Positions 1-10,311 of a stretch of DNA of 64,000 nucleotides are shown one piece after another. The translations under genes and the position numbers were made by a program. The notes below the pieces were generated by a model that saw nothing but the letters and a program-made list of their open reading frames with translations, did not search any database and was not told the origin of the DNA. The stretch lies in assembly GCA_031308135.1 (NCBI GenBank), contig JAHLJT010002630.1:100747608-100811607 (forward strand), read 5' to 3'. Each line of letters starts with the position of its first letter. The first letter of the stretch is position 1. The stretch is from Acheta domesticus. Lineage: Eukaryota; Arthropoda; Insecta; Orthoptera; Gryllidae.

Positions 1-614
1 CTCTAAGTGATCATTACTGCTACAGGAACATGTGATTTACTAGTACATCGTAGTTACTAGAACAACTTGAGTTTCAATAATTAGTTGTTCAGTTCTACAG
101 TAATTATAAAATCTTTCTTTATACAATAATATTCATTTTATTTTTTCCTCTACACCGAATTGTTTTCGGATTATCCGAAATTTCAGATTTTCGGAGTTCG
201 GATTAACAAAGTTCTACGGTATTTTCTTTGTTTTTTTTGTACGTTAAGTTTCACCTAAAAGTTTCTGATTTGTTTCGTTTAGTTAACTAATTATTTTAAT
301 TATTTCCATGAAAATTCATTGATTCTCACCTCGTATCTTAATTTCACGCGCATAATTAAAACTCCAATCAGAATTCAGAGAAAGGATGAAAACTGTTCAA
401 TATCGGGCTTTTATGTTAATTAATGTGCTGGTGTTATATTCGGCGAACTATATTTTCAAAAATTGCAAAAGCTGAACATTGTATACAACATTGAAAATAG
501 AGATCTCTGTGTTGAACAATTATGTCTTCAAAAAGATAATGTCCATTTTTTTTAAAAAAATAATTTTCGCGTTCTACTTGATGTTAATGCAATTTATTAA
601 AAAAAATATCGGCT
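1..614. other. AT-rich intergenic DNA, nothing recognised
   Basis: No open frame with coding character, no splice-bounded exon and no repeat with clear ends was seen here. Confidence 0.5.
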
Positions 615-1144
615 GATTTTAAGGACAGGGTTCGGCTCACTAAAACAACGGCGCACGGTTCACTTGCGCATGGTTCACTCGCGCGGACCACGAGAACGGA
701 TCACTCAGGGAGCACTGCTTGCATTGTGCCACAAAGTCTACAACGTAGACTTCTTGCATTGTGCATTGCGTGCATTGCGTCAACAACATTGTAGACTTCG
801 TGCATTGTGCATTGTGCGGTGTGGTGCGAATGTGAAATGGAGAATTACAATGGTTAAATGCATAAAATGCGTTGCATGCATAATGTTAAATGCATAAAAT
901 GCGTTGGTAATTATGCGTTGGACAGACTCAAGGATGTTTTATGTTAACGCGAGGGCCGAAGGCCCGAGCCTCGTCCTCAACTTGGACACGGGTAGCGAAG
1001 CGTCACGATTCCACACGAAAGTGCGTTGGCCACGTGGCTGTGTGCACACCAGAGAGTATAAGTCACACTGTGGCGGCGCCGCGAGTGACTCGTTCGGAAC
1101 GGAATCGTGCGCGTCAATAGGAGCCGAACCCTGTTCTTAAAATC
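615..1144. mobile_element. Non-autonomous DNA transposon with about 24-bp terminal inverted repeats (hAT-like)
   Basis: Positions 615-638 and 1121-1144 are near-perfect inverted copies of each other and include CAGGGTTCGGCTC, a terminus of the CAGGG type common in hAT elements. The 530-bp interior is much more GC-rich than its surroundings and contains a short direct repeat built on GCATTGTGCATTG (about 719-810). The short ORFs at 664-897 and 904-1140 show no recognisable protein. No clean 8-bp target duplication is seen, so the superfamily is an inference. Confidence 0.55.
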
Positions 1145-1626
1145 TACCAAAATATCGAAAAAGTCTTAAGTTTTTAAGGCTTTAAGATAACTCACTTTAA
1201 TTTTTCGCCACTTCTGAAGTGAACCATAAGTGAACCGTGGCGGACGATTCACGAGAGTAAGTGATTCACTAAAGGAACCAAAGGAACCGCGCCACCCTAA
1301 ACCCTGGTTCAACCAGTTTTTTCACCAATACAGCAAAGTGACTCTTAAAAGAATGACTAGGTCTAATTTACGTCATGGGCTGCATTTGACATTCGAAGCT
1401 TTTGCCGTGCAACATGGCTCCCTGTACGGCCTCACCTCGGCCTATTGGGAAAGCGCGGAGTCAGCCATCTAGTGGTATATGTATACATCATTGGGCTATA
1501 CACAGTAATCACCAGATATAATCTTTGGTAATCACAGTGTTAATTAAACTTCTTGCAAGGACAATCACTTTTACTCTTTGAAACAGCTGTATTCTTACTT
1601 TACTCTTTGAAGCAACTATCAACACT

Positions 1627-1670
1627 GGCCGATTAGCTCAATGGTCTTAGTGCTTGTCTCTCGAATCGTT
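1627..1670 (+). repeat. tRNA-like A-box fragment, probable truncated SINE head
   Basis: The segment starting GGCCGATTAGCTCAATGG matches a tRNA 5' half with a good A-box, but no B-box (GGTTCRANTCC) or acceptor-stem partner follows. It is therefore not a tRNA gene and is best read as a truncated tRNA-derived repeat. Confidence 0.3.
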
Positions 1671-4600
1671 TTCAAACGCAATATGTATTTACAATTATTA
1701 CGACACAAAGTGCATTTACAATTGCATTGGTACAATTATGCTTAGTGAATGATACATTTTTTGTTTTGGATGGATTTGCAAGTTATACTTATTACAAGGA
1801 TATTGCAAGCAAATTACACAGTGGAAATAATTGACTTACACTGTTGCCTGTTGCACACATCACAGTGAGCCTCAACATCAATCAGGTATGTGCATCAAAA
1901 CTTCAATTAGTCCTTTGCCATTAACACTGTATATCATCATTTAGAATTCTAGTGTTACATACATCTGGATTTAAGTTTATTTCATTAATATCATACGAAC
2001 CATAGCAACATGAATGTGGTTGGTACACTTAAACTACCCAATTACTAGATATTTGTGATGTTTTACATTTGAATATTAGACTTCTATGTATTGATTAATA
2101 GTGTAAATATGTTTTCTTTGAACGTTTACTCTTCCTCCAAAACGTCAAAATGTAAACTAAATGGAAATGGAAGTAATGATTTGAGGCTAAAAGAATCATT
2201 TACTTTATTTATGATTTTATCATGTTTCATTATATAAGATTCAAAATGTATGTAAAGCATTTGTGGAGCTACTGAATGGTTTGTGTTTTAAAGGAAAAAC
2301 AAAAGTGCCTGTCAGGAACTTTACATAAATTGTTGTATTTGCTTCCCAACAACAAAATTAATGTTTATCTTTATTAATATCTGGTGAAGAATATCAACCA
2401 TTCAAGACATTATAAAATATACAATAGAGAACAATGATTGTTTTATTTGAATACTTCATATCAGTGAACACTGATGGTTTTTGCTTAATAAGTGTTACAG
2501 TGATGTTGCTTCCAATGTGAATTTTAAATACTGTCATTTACTGTCAAGAGGATAATCTACACATTCATAAAGTGTAGTTGAGAATTTCGCTTGCTTAGTA
2601 CCTAGTGTTTGATGAAATAATTCCAAAAAAATATTTTGATTGCTGTGGAATAACCAGTGACACTGGGACATTTTATTTTATTACAATAATCCAGCACATA
2701 CAAATGAAAGGTCCCAAAACATGGGAACAACCTTGTTATGTAAATTTACTTATTCTGTTATATAAACCTAATTTCTTCTTCAAATTAAAAATTACAAAAC
2801 AGTGTCTCTATATTTGACACAACAGATAGCTGGCAGTATGGCAGCTTTATCCCCTTGAATGGGTCTAAATAAACTTTTTTATAATATTGAAAGTAAACAT
2901 ATTTTTGACTAATTCTAGTGCTTTTCTCCCATAAGAGAAACCAAATTACCTTACATGCTGCTTCAAAACAGCCATGTATGTATTTACATGCTGAAAATAT
3001 GTGACATCATATGAAACAATTCTCTGTATTATACAAACTGTTCATACATGTTATTGAAAAAGAAACACAAAAATTTACTTGCATTTTAAAGTGTGCTTAG
3101 TAACTGAATTAAGCAACAAGAGACTGAAGTTATGTATTTTTAAAATACATGATGGTAGTTTGTTGGATGCTGTGTATACCAAATCAAAATAAATAATGAA
3201 TAAGTTACTTGGCTCAGATACCCAGTTTAATTTATTCATTTCAATAAGACTAAGTAGGAAATTTCTCATTAAATTTACAGTTGTACATACCCCATACAAA
3301 TTGAAAAATTGTTAAGAATAGTAAAATGTAAATAAATTGCCCCAGGAACATTGTTTATTGCTGCTATAATGTGTGGTAAGTTTATAGCAAACATATTATA
3401 CCATTACAATTTGTTGTATTTTGAATGTTTATATCAACATCTTACACCATCACATTGTGATCATTCATCAATGTAATAAGAATTGTTCATATTTTTTGTA
3501 CCCTTTTTGTAATACCTGCATTGATATCATTTTTTACCATTTTGTAATTCTGGACTAATTAAAAAATTATTTATCTTTTATACAAACCATGTAGTTGCTC
3601 ATAACCAAGAACTTTATGCGACCGTAATAAAGCCAAAAAAGAACATTGTTCCTGAAGTGCTGCTTTGGACGTTGCTTTTGGACGTACTTATAATTCTTCA
3701 CAATACTATGGATATGATCTTGGATAATTACCTTACGCCAAAATAATATTTAAAAAAATTATACGATAAATAAGTAAAATTATGTAGTTTATGTGAGAGG
3801 ATATTCAGGAAGGGTATCATATGTTTTAAAATATTTCGTAGATCTTATTTCAGTTAACAGTGGTATTTCTAAAACAATTTTACATTTCTTATTCTATAAA
3901 AAGGACAATAATAATTGCTATTATCGTTGATAACATTGAGTTCTCGCTATCATATGACAAGTATTATGCAGATTAGTAACACCTTCAGAAAAATTAAAAT
4001 AATAGTATTATACGTTCACGTTTTCTTGAGCCCTCGCGTTGCTAGTTGCGAGAGGAGTGGGGAGTTAGGTTATTTTGACAAAAAGTATTTTATATCAAAT
4101 TTTGAAAATTCGTTTCTCAATGCAAAATAGTTTCTGTTACACGGGAGCGAAGATTTCTGGTTACCCGAATTTGTCTAAAACGTTCGTTGCTATAATTTAT
4201 TCTTAATTGAACCCATGTTAGCAAAGGAGTGGGTAGGTATACGGGGCTGAAGAAAACGTGCGCGTATAATATCAAGTAGTGCTTGTCAACCGATAAAACT
4301 TTCTGAGGGTGAATTGCCCACACAATCGCCTTCTGCTGGTGACAAAACATGAAGCAAATTTAATCTAGAATTACTTCTGTCCACTCAAAAGATTGCACAG
4401 GAATAAGTTGACAAAAGCTAAATCCCTCTTGTCAGCATTGCCATACCAGTATAACTTCGCGGAAATATTTACCTTCGTGGAATTTTCTTATCAGAGGTAT
4501 GTCAAGATTCCCCCACCTCCTGATATGAGTGATCTGGCGGGGTGACATCGTAGACTTTTCCTCATTGCTTGATACCGTAAATTTCCATCTTGTTATCAGT

Positions 4601-4850
4601 CAAAGTACTGGTAGACTTTGATACGGTTTTGCTCAACCGATAAGCTTGTCTGGCTGCATTTGGAGGCTTTTTTCCCCGATCACGTGAACGTTCCACCAGG
4701 CAGATAAGATTGGGATGATCAAAGCCATTCAACACCTGTATCACATAGCGAGCTTAGAGTGATGCTGTCTTCTCTTTCACCTTTCTTTTTTTTGGGGGGG
4801 GGGAGTAGTTAAGGTCGCATCAACTGCTAGGCGCATCAACTGCTAGGTCG
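1671..4850. other. Long AT-rich stretch without recognisable gene
   Basis: Only short, low-complexity ORFs occur, none with a recognisable domain. No inverted repeat pair or target duplication was found by eye. A G-run lies near 4794-4803. Confidence 0.4.
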
Positions 4851-5375
4851 TTAGCGACCACTATTGGATTTAACGTTGTGGTATGAGGATAACACGATAT
4901 GGTGATGATAGGGAGTGAAAGGACGAACACATACAACAATACTATGCTCGCACTTTTTCTTGATCCTCCAGCTCCCTACTTCTCGCTCAGCCCGGCACAG
5001 CACGGCTCGGCAGAAAACATGAGCCCCACTCGGAACGTCACGGCTCAGTTTACAGTGCTGCTCACCTTCTTCCTTTACAATTCGGACTTCGCAGTTTTCG
5101 CTCTCTCTTTCTAACGACCTTTGCGTACCGTGCACCAAAAAAACCTTGCGTTTTTTCTCACTGCTATCTAGTCCAAGACGCGCGTTTACGCTGAGCTTTC
5201 TGTAGAGGTTGACAGCCCTGCACTGCCGTGACGTAGACATAACCCGCCTCCCCTCGCACCCCTTCTGTGGAGTATCAAGAAAAAGTGCGCTTATAGTACC
5301 CGTGGCGGGACTCGAACCCGCGACCCCTCGGTCCGAGATCACTACGGCACTACTGGCTTAGCTATCACGGCCACA
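4851..5375 (-). repeat. tRNA-derived SINE-like repeat
   Basis: On the minus strand the repeat opens at about 5375 with a tRNA-like head: an A-box-like TAGCTAAGCC and a perfect B-box, GGTTCGAGTCC, inside a 5-bp T-stem GCGGG/CCCGC. Six of seven acceptor pairs can form, but there is no normal anticodon arm, so it is not a functional tRNA. A GC-rich body of about 430 bp follows. The 163-codon minus-strand ORF (4851-5342) starts inside the tRNA head and matches no protein I recognise, so I treat it as incidental. Confidence 0.5.
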
Positions 5376-6852
5376 GGGACGACTCTCTTGCACCTTCTTG
5401 CTCGAACTAATCCGGCATCGGATGGATGCAAAAATATAACACGAACGAATGGGCTGGGTGTGAGTGACCCGGTAAAAACACAAGAATTACGCGGCAAGTA
5501 TTTTGTTTATATCATTGTTAGAGGACTTCATTATTTATTTGATATAAAAGAAAACATCAGTGGCGTGCATTCAACCCCAGCAACCCCAGCACTGCTGGGG
5601 TAAGCAAGAATGAGAATTTAATGAATTTTGAGAATTAAAGTTACATTGAATTGTATGTTACATGATCAAAAACTTTGCACCTACTGTACATTCTGCTGCG
5701 ATCTTTGCGGCGGCCCACTGCGCCTCCACTGCTCTGACCCCAGCTCTGAAATCTTCGCTGGGGACGAGAGGTGCGTGCGCATCCAATTCAATGGGTCAGC
5801 GGCAGGCAGGGTTCAGGGAGCAGCCGATAGTGACCGAAAGGCGGCTATCTGCGGATGGATGACGTATCTCCTCCTCCCACTGCTTCAAGGCCAGGCCTCG
5901 CCTGGCCCGCCGTGCTTGCGATCGCGGTTACTCACAAGCCAGTGCTACCACAATGCAAAATTATTTAAAATGATATGTTTTGTTAGTAAAAATTACTGTA
6001 CCGTTGGTAGAGAAGTTTATAACTTATAAAATGATTATGGGGCATATATTTCTCTCTCGCTGTAATGAGAGTGAACCACAATGTTCAGTAGAGATTTTAT
6101 TAATTTTTCTGAGGAAGAAAGTTCTGACTCACAAGTGATCAGATCATTAGAATCCCCGAATTTTTGAATAGCACAGCGTACTCTTCTCGGATACTAATGT
6201 GTGCGTGGCACCTCTCTCAGTGTGCGTCAGTATGCGTGGCACCGCAGTGCGTGACACTGTGGTAATCCATTGTAGTGAGTGGAACGTATTGTGTTTACCC
6301 ATAATTTCGTGAGGATTTGTTGTAACTTTGCAATAGTCATAAGTGCTTTTTCTTTTTAATCTAATGGGTATTTAGGAATACTTGTGTGTAGTACGTCTTC
6401 CAGTGAGTGTATAGTTGAAGATATTTTGAGGAGACTGTTTTCAACGAGTCAGTTACTCGAAAAGAAACAGATAATTGAAAAAGGTAGGCCAATACCAACC
6501 TTGGCATAATTACAGCAGGAAACAAAACAATTGGAGCACGGGGGTGGAGGAGGGAAGCTGGTAAGACGCGAGCTGGGGTATACAAAGTAATCACCGCACA
6601 CCCCAGGAAAACATTTTTGTTAATATATTACGCATTTTTATTCTTATCAAAACATATTTTTGGTAAACCTAAGATGGAGCACAATGAGGTCTCCCTAATA
6701 TCATCCTAATCTTTCTGAAAATTTTGACTCATTTCTTTACAGTACAGTTCAATTTGACTTACACATAATACTAAACAAAACTAACATAATTATCTATATC
6801 GCAATAATAAATAATTCTAATAATACTAATACGTGCATACTTGATAAGTTAC

Positions 6853-7063
6853 ACGAACGGATGGGTTGGGTCAGAGAGACCCAAGCAAGAAAAATTACGC
6901 ATATAATCACTTATACAACCTACACGGCAATAACTACCACATTGAACGTTTCATTTGGAAATAAAAGAAAGGTAGACGAACAGACTTCTGGTGTTATCTG
7001 TATGCGAGTAGCTAAAGTTATTGTTACGTCGTGGGTCTTACAGACCCAACCCGTCCGTTTCCG
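6853..7063. mobile_element. MITE-like element with about 25-bp inverted termini
   Basis: The left end ACGGATGGGTTGGGTCAGAG (from about 6856) and the right end near 7033-7060, read in reverse, share GACGGGTTGGGTC-type termini around a roughly 160-bp AT-rich centre. A diverged copy of the left end occurs at about 5436-5490 (GAATGGGCTGGGTGTGAGTG), which supports a dispersed family. Flanking duplications are not clear. Confidence 0.45.
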
Positions 7064-7435
7064 GGCCTAAAGACAAACTGCTGTTTCGACGACCTTATCA
7101 AATAACGATACTTAGGGAATGAATGGCGCGCTCTACTTTTGCACAATCTTGCACGAACTAAAAGGCAAACTGCTATCACGTTTTTGATTGATTCATTGGT
7201 GTTTGCATGCGCGAGTTAAATTTGCAATGTTGCGAAAGATGAAATCTGACAATTTGCAACTTAGCTTCCTGAGGTTCAATACCACAGGAAATGTTGACTG
7301 ATGAATTAAAACACACAGAGAAGTAGTATAACGTCTTTTAATTTAGAATAGGCTCTGTACAGGCCACTTCGGCCGTATGATGTTAACACAAAGACGTCCG
7401 GTGAGCTACTACGCTTTCGGGCTCTTCTGAGCCTT

Positions 7436-7437
<2 letters not shown>

Positions 7438-7492
<55 letters not shown>
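7438..7492. repeat. (TA)n microsatellite
   Basis: About 27 uninterrupted TA dinucleotides. Confidence 0.97.
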
Positions 7493-7495
<3 letters not shown>

Positions 7496-7825
7496 CCTTT
7501 TAGAGATAATGTGTTTACATTTGCATCATACATCTAGAAGGTTCCTCCGATGGAAAGAACATGGGATCATAACAACACATTAGTAATCTTGAGGAAAATT
7601 TACATTATACAATTACTTCCTCTACTGGAAAGAAACCTCAGTTCACAACAACACATTAGTTAGAAATGTTTTGTAGTGGAAATTACAATTATTGGGTAAA
7701 GAGATAACAGCGGCCGGTTGCAGGGGCGGCAGCGTCCGACGGAAGGCTTCCTGAGGAGTCTTCTGTGGTGTTTTCCGTTGGTGGAGTGGTTGCATTACAT
7801 AATTCGCGTCATCTGCTGTATTCAT

Positions 7826-8168
7826 TAGACCCATGAGTGTAGTGCACCTTTTATTGCGAGAATTGGCGGTGATGTTCCTCTGCTGTCCGAGATCCGGCGC
7901 TGACCTACACATTTCCCTCAACCAGATATTCCCCACCAGAGAGGCACTGACCAAGCCGGGACAAGTCCTAAGCTATCAACTTGTCTGCCAACATGTGCGT
8001 AGTACAATGCATGTGTGTGTGTGTGTAACTGGTAATAAGACAAGCAAGGGGAAGGAAAGATCGCGCGCGGTCCGTGGCCCGTTTGTTAAGGTACTGCTCC
8101 CGCATTCGCTTGGTGTTGATCGGAGAAACCACGGAAAACTACCCAAGAGATCAGCCGGCCGCTAGAAT
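7826..8168 (-). repeat. Partial copy of the long tRNA-derived SINE family (family 2)
   Basis: It shares the body sequence (a TG-rich tract, then a segment including GATCGGAGAAACCACGGAAA) with copies at 34166-34690, 52486-53035 and 63535-64000. The tRNA-like head is missing, so this copy is truncated at its 5' end as read on the minus strand. Confidence 0.7.
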
Positions 8169-8770
8169 ACACTCATATGGAATGTTAAAAAAAATGTATA
8201 GGTCGCTTCGAGCTGACTCAACCTTCATTCCGTTGCGTTCGTCGGTCCAAACATTTTTCAAAACACTGAAAATTATTTCGTTGGAGTCCAGAACTGATGC
8301 GCAATATTGAAACAATTTCAATAGATTTGGGGCCGAAGCTAAGACAACTGCTCGGACCTGCGCGATAGCCAGGATTCGCAAAAGGGGAAAGTCACCTCTA
8401 ATCGAGTTTCAAAGCTCTTTTTACACTGTTCTCATTTTCTAATTAGTGAATCAATAATTGAAATAGTGAACAGTTCACTCAAATAGTGAACATGTGGTAA
8501 CCCTACTTAGGAAAGACCGTCGCCTTTTGTGTCTCCAGCGTTGTGTCTCGCGATGCCGTCCCCCACTTCGTCCTAACTAGGCGAACGAGCTGCCTAAATT
8601 CTTTGGCGGGCCGATTCGTGATCTGGGTGATTCCTTCAGTGACGTAGAATGGTTTGTACCGAACAGGACGCCGAATGAGGAAGAAAGGTACTAGATGAGT
8701 AACAAGAGTTGAAAAACGTAAAACGGGGAAAGAGAGAGTTCAAAGAGCAATGCAACATGTGGCATATTAA

Positions 8771-9532
8771 CCTCTCTGCTACTCAGGGGGGTAAATGAGT
8801 TACCCCAATGCATATATAATTATTTTTTATCATCTTACAATTTTTTTACATTTCTGATATATTGTGTAGTTGTTTTTTACTTATCTTCCTAAAATATCTT
8901 GTCGAAAAAAACATGGTTTTTTTGGATTGTAGTCATTTCACGACTAGGATTTTAACCTGTGGTTACCACTTTATTCGTGTCGATATTGGACGTTCGGGAT
9001 TTCATAATGTGGTTTGAGGTTATGTTATCAGTGGGAAATGGGAGGTAGTGTTGTGAACACGTCTGCGCAGTGTTATTATAGTACTTGTGCGTTAGTATGT
9101 TAACATGTCGAAATATTACAGTCTTGAAGGGCTTGAAAAGTTGTTAAGTATTCACAATCCAGACGATTTGTGTGAAGATCGGTAAGTGTTGAGATCGTTT
9201 TATGGGAGTGATGAAGATAATGTAGAGGGTATAGATAAAGTTGACAATATTATTTGTGCTGATGACGTGGAAAACGTGAGTGATGACGCATACAAGAGTG
9301 ACATGTGAAAGAGACAATACGATTAATACAATGTATCCTAAAATGTAAAATATATTGTTAACATCGCTAAATATTTTATTAATACATCAAAATAAGGTTT
9401 AATCTGTGTAACCAAAACAATATTACATTAACAGTAAAAATATTAAAACTGTATTGAATTTTCCCTGGGGTAACTTCGTTACCCCCCCCCCCGCCCCCTT
9501 GGCGTGTGCAAAATACCTCGGTAGTAGAAGGG
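8771..9532 (+). mobile_element. Internally deleted piggyBac-like element with TTAA target duplication
   Basis: TTAA flanks both sides (8767-8770 and 9533-9536). The termini are imperfect inverted repeats: CCTCTCTGCTACTC on the left, and CCCTTCTACTACCGAG when the right end is read inward. Subterminal GGGGTAA/TTACCCC motifs occur at both ends. An internal plus-strand start at about 9104 reads MSKYYSLEGLEKLL, followed by an acidic stretch broken by a stop. This resembles the acidic N-terminus of a piggyBac transposase with the catalytic core deleted. TTAA flanks and CCCT-type termini are the known signature of piggyBac elements; the rest is inference. Confidence 0.65.
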
Positions 9533-9788
9533 TTAAATAAGGCGATGATAATGATGAACTTTTTATTTATATTTATTTACCAAAAACAGAACAGAGTTAA
9601 ATGTTACATTTAAGCAAGGTGATATCAGTTACATTGAAAATAACTAAAAACAATGCAAGAGTCCATCCCAGCATTTGGTATATGGATCAGGGAAATCTGT
9701 GTGAACGAGATGAAGCCATTGTCCCAGGAGCTGTTGAGCATAATGTTGCATTTAAAAATACAAATCTGGGAGATTCCATTAAAAAATC

Positions 9789-10062
9789 AACATTTAAAAT
9801 TAAAAATTAAAATTTACATTTAAAATTAAAATTTACATTTAAAATTAAAATTTACATTTAAAATTAAAATTTACATTTAAAATTAAAATTTACATTTAAA
9901 ATTAACATTTACATTTAAAATTAACATTTACATTTAAAATTAACATTTACATTTAAAATTAACATTTACATTTAAAATTAACATTTACATTTAAAATTAA
10001 CATTTACATTTAAAATTAACATTTACATTTAAAATTAACATTTACATTTAAAATTAACATTA
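9789..10062. repeat. 19-bp AT-only minisatellite
   Basis: About 14 copies of a 19-bp unit of the form ATTTAAAATTAACATTTAC. The first third of the array carries an AAAATTTAC variant and the remainder AACATTTAC. It starts about 20 bp beyond the poly(A) signal of serine protease gene 1. Confidence 0.95.
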
Positions 10063-10081
10063 AAAAGTTAACATTTTAAGA

Positions 10082-10087
10082 TTTATT
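10082..10087 (-). terminator. AATAAA poly(A) signal of serine protease gene 1
   Basis: The minus-strand hexamer AATAAA lies 72 bp past the TAA stop of the last exon, a normal insect 3'-UTR length. Confidence 0.6.
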
Positions 10088-10158
10088 ATTGAAAATGTTT
10101 CGTTTCCGAAATGAAGTTCACAACTAGTGTTTTCCTTAGTACTTACTCGTTCGTTGCA

Positions 10159-10311
10159 TTACAGCTCATCTTTGACATGGCCACTTTTCTCATTGATCCA
10201 GTCCACGTATTGAGATACTCGAGTGAAGAATTCCAGGCGCCGGTCATCAATACCAACGGAGACAATGCCGATTACAACTCCGTCTTTGGTAAGCGCTCCT
10301 CCGGAATCTCC
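10159..10311 (-). CDS. Gene 1 exon 7: catalytic Ser, stop, KDEL terminus
   Basis: The acceptor TTCATCGTAG precedes GGAGATTCCGG, so the exon opens in phase 0 with [11 protein letters not shown]. It continues with IGIVSVG and a family-typical [10 protein letters not shown] near the end, then stops with TAA at 10161-10159 after KDEL. The cysteine normally found after the VSWG-like strand (position 220) is absent. Confidence 0.9.
   Translation of the reverse strand, partial: GDSGGALTKDGVVIGIVSVGIDDRRLEFFTRVSQYVDWINEKSGHVKDEL

Noticed and set aside
4851..5342. 163-codon ORF as a gene
   Set aside because: It begins inside the tRNA-derived SINE head and shows no recognisable domain.
5290..5375. 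A tRNA gene on the minus strand
   Set aside because: The T-arm is good but there is no normal anticodon arm and one acceptor mismatch; the SINE head explanation fits better.
5567..5600. hAT terminus (CAGTGGCGTGCATTC)
   Set aside because: It looks like a hAT end, but no matching inverse end was found within several kilobases.
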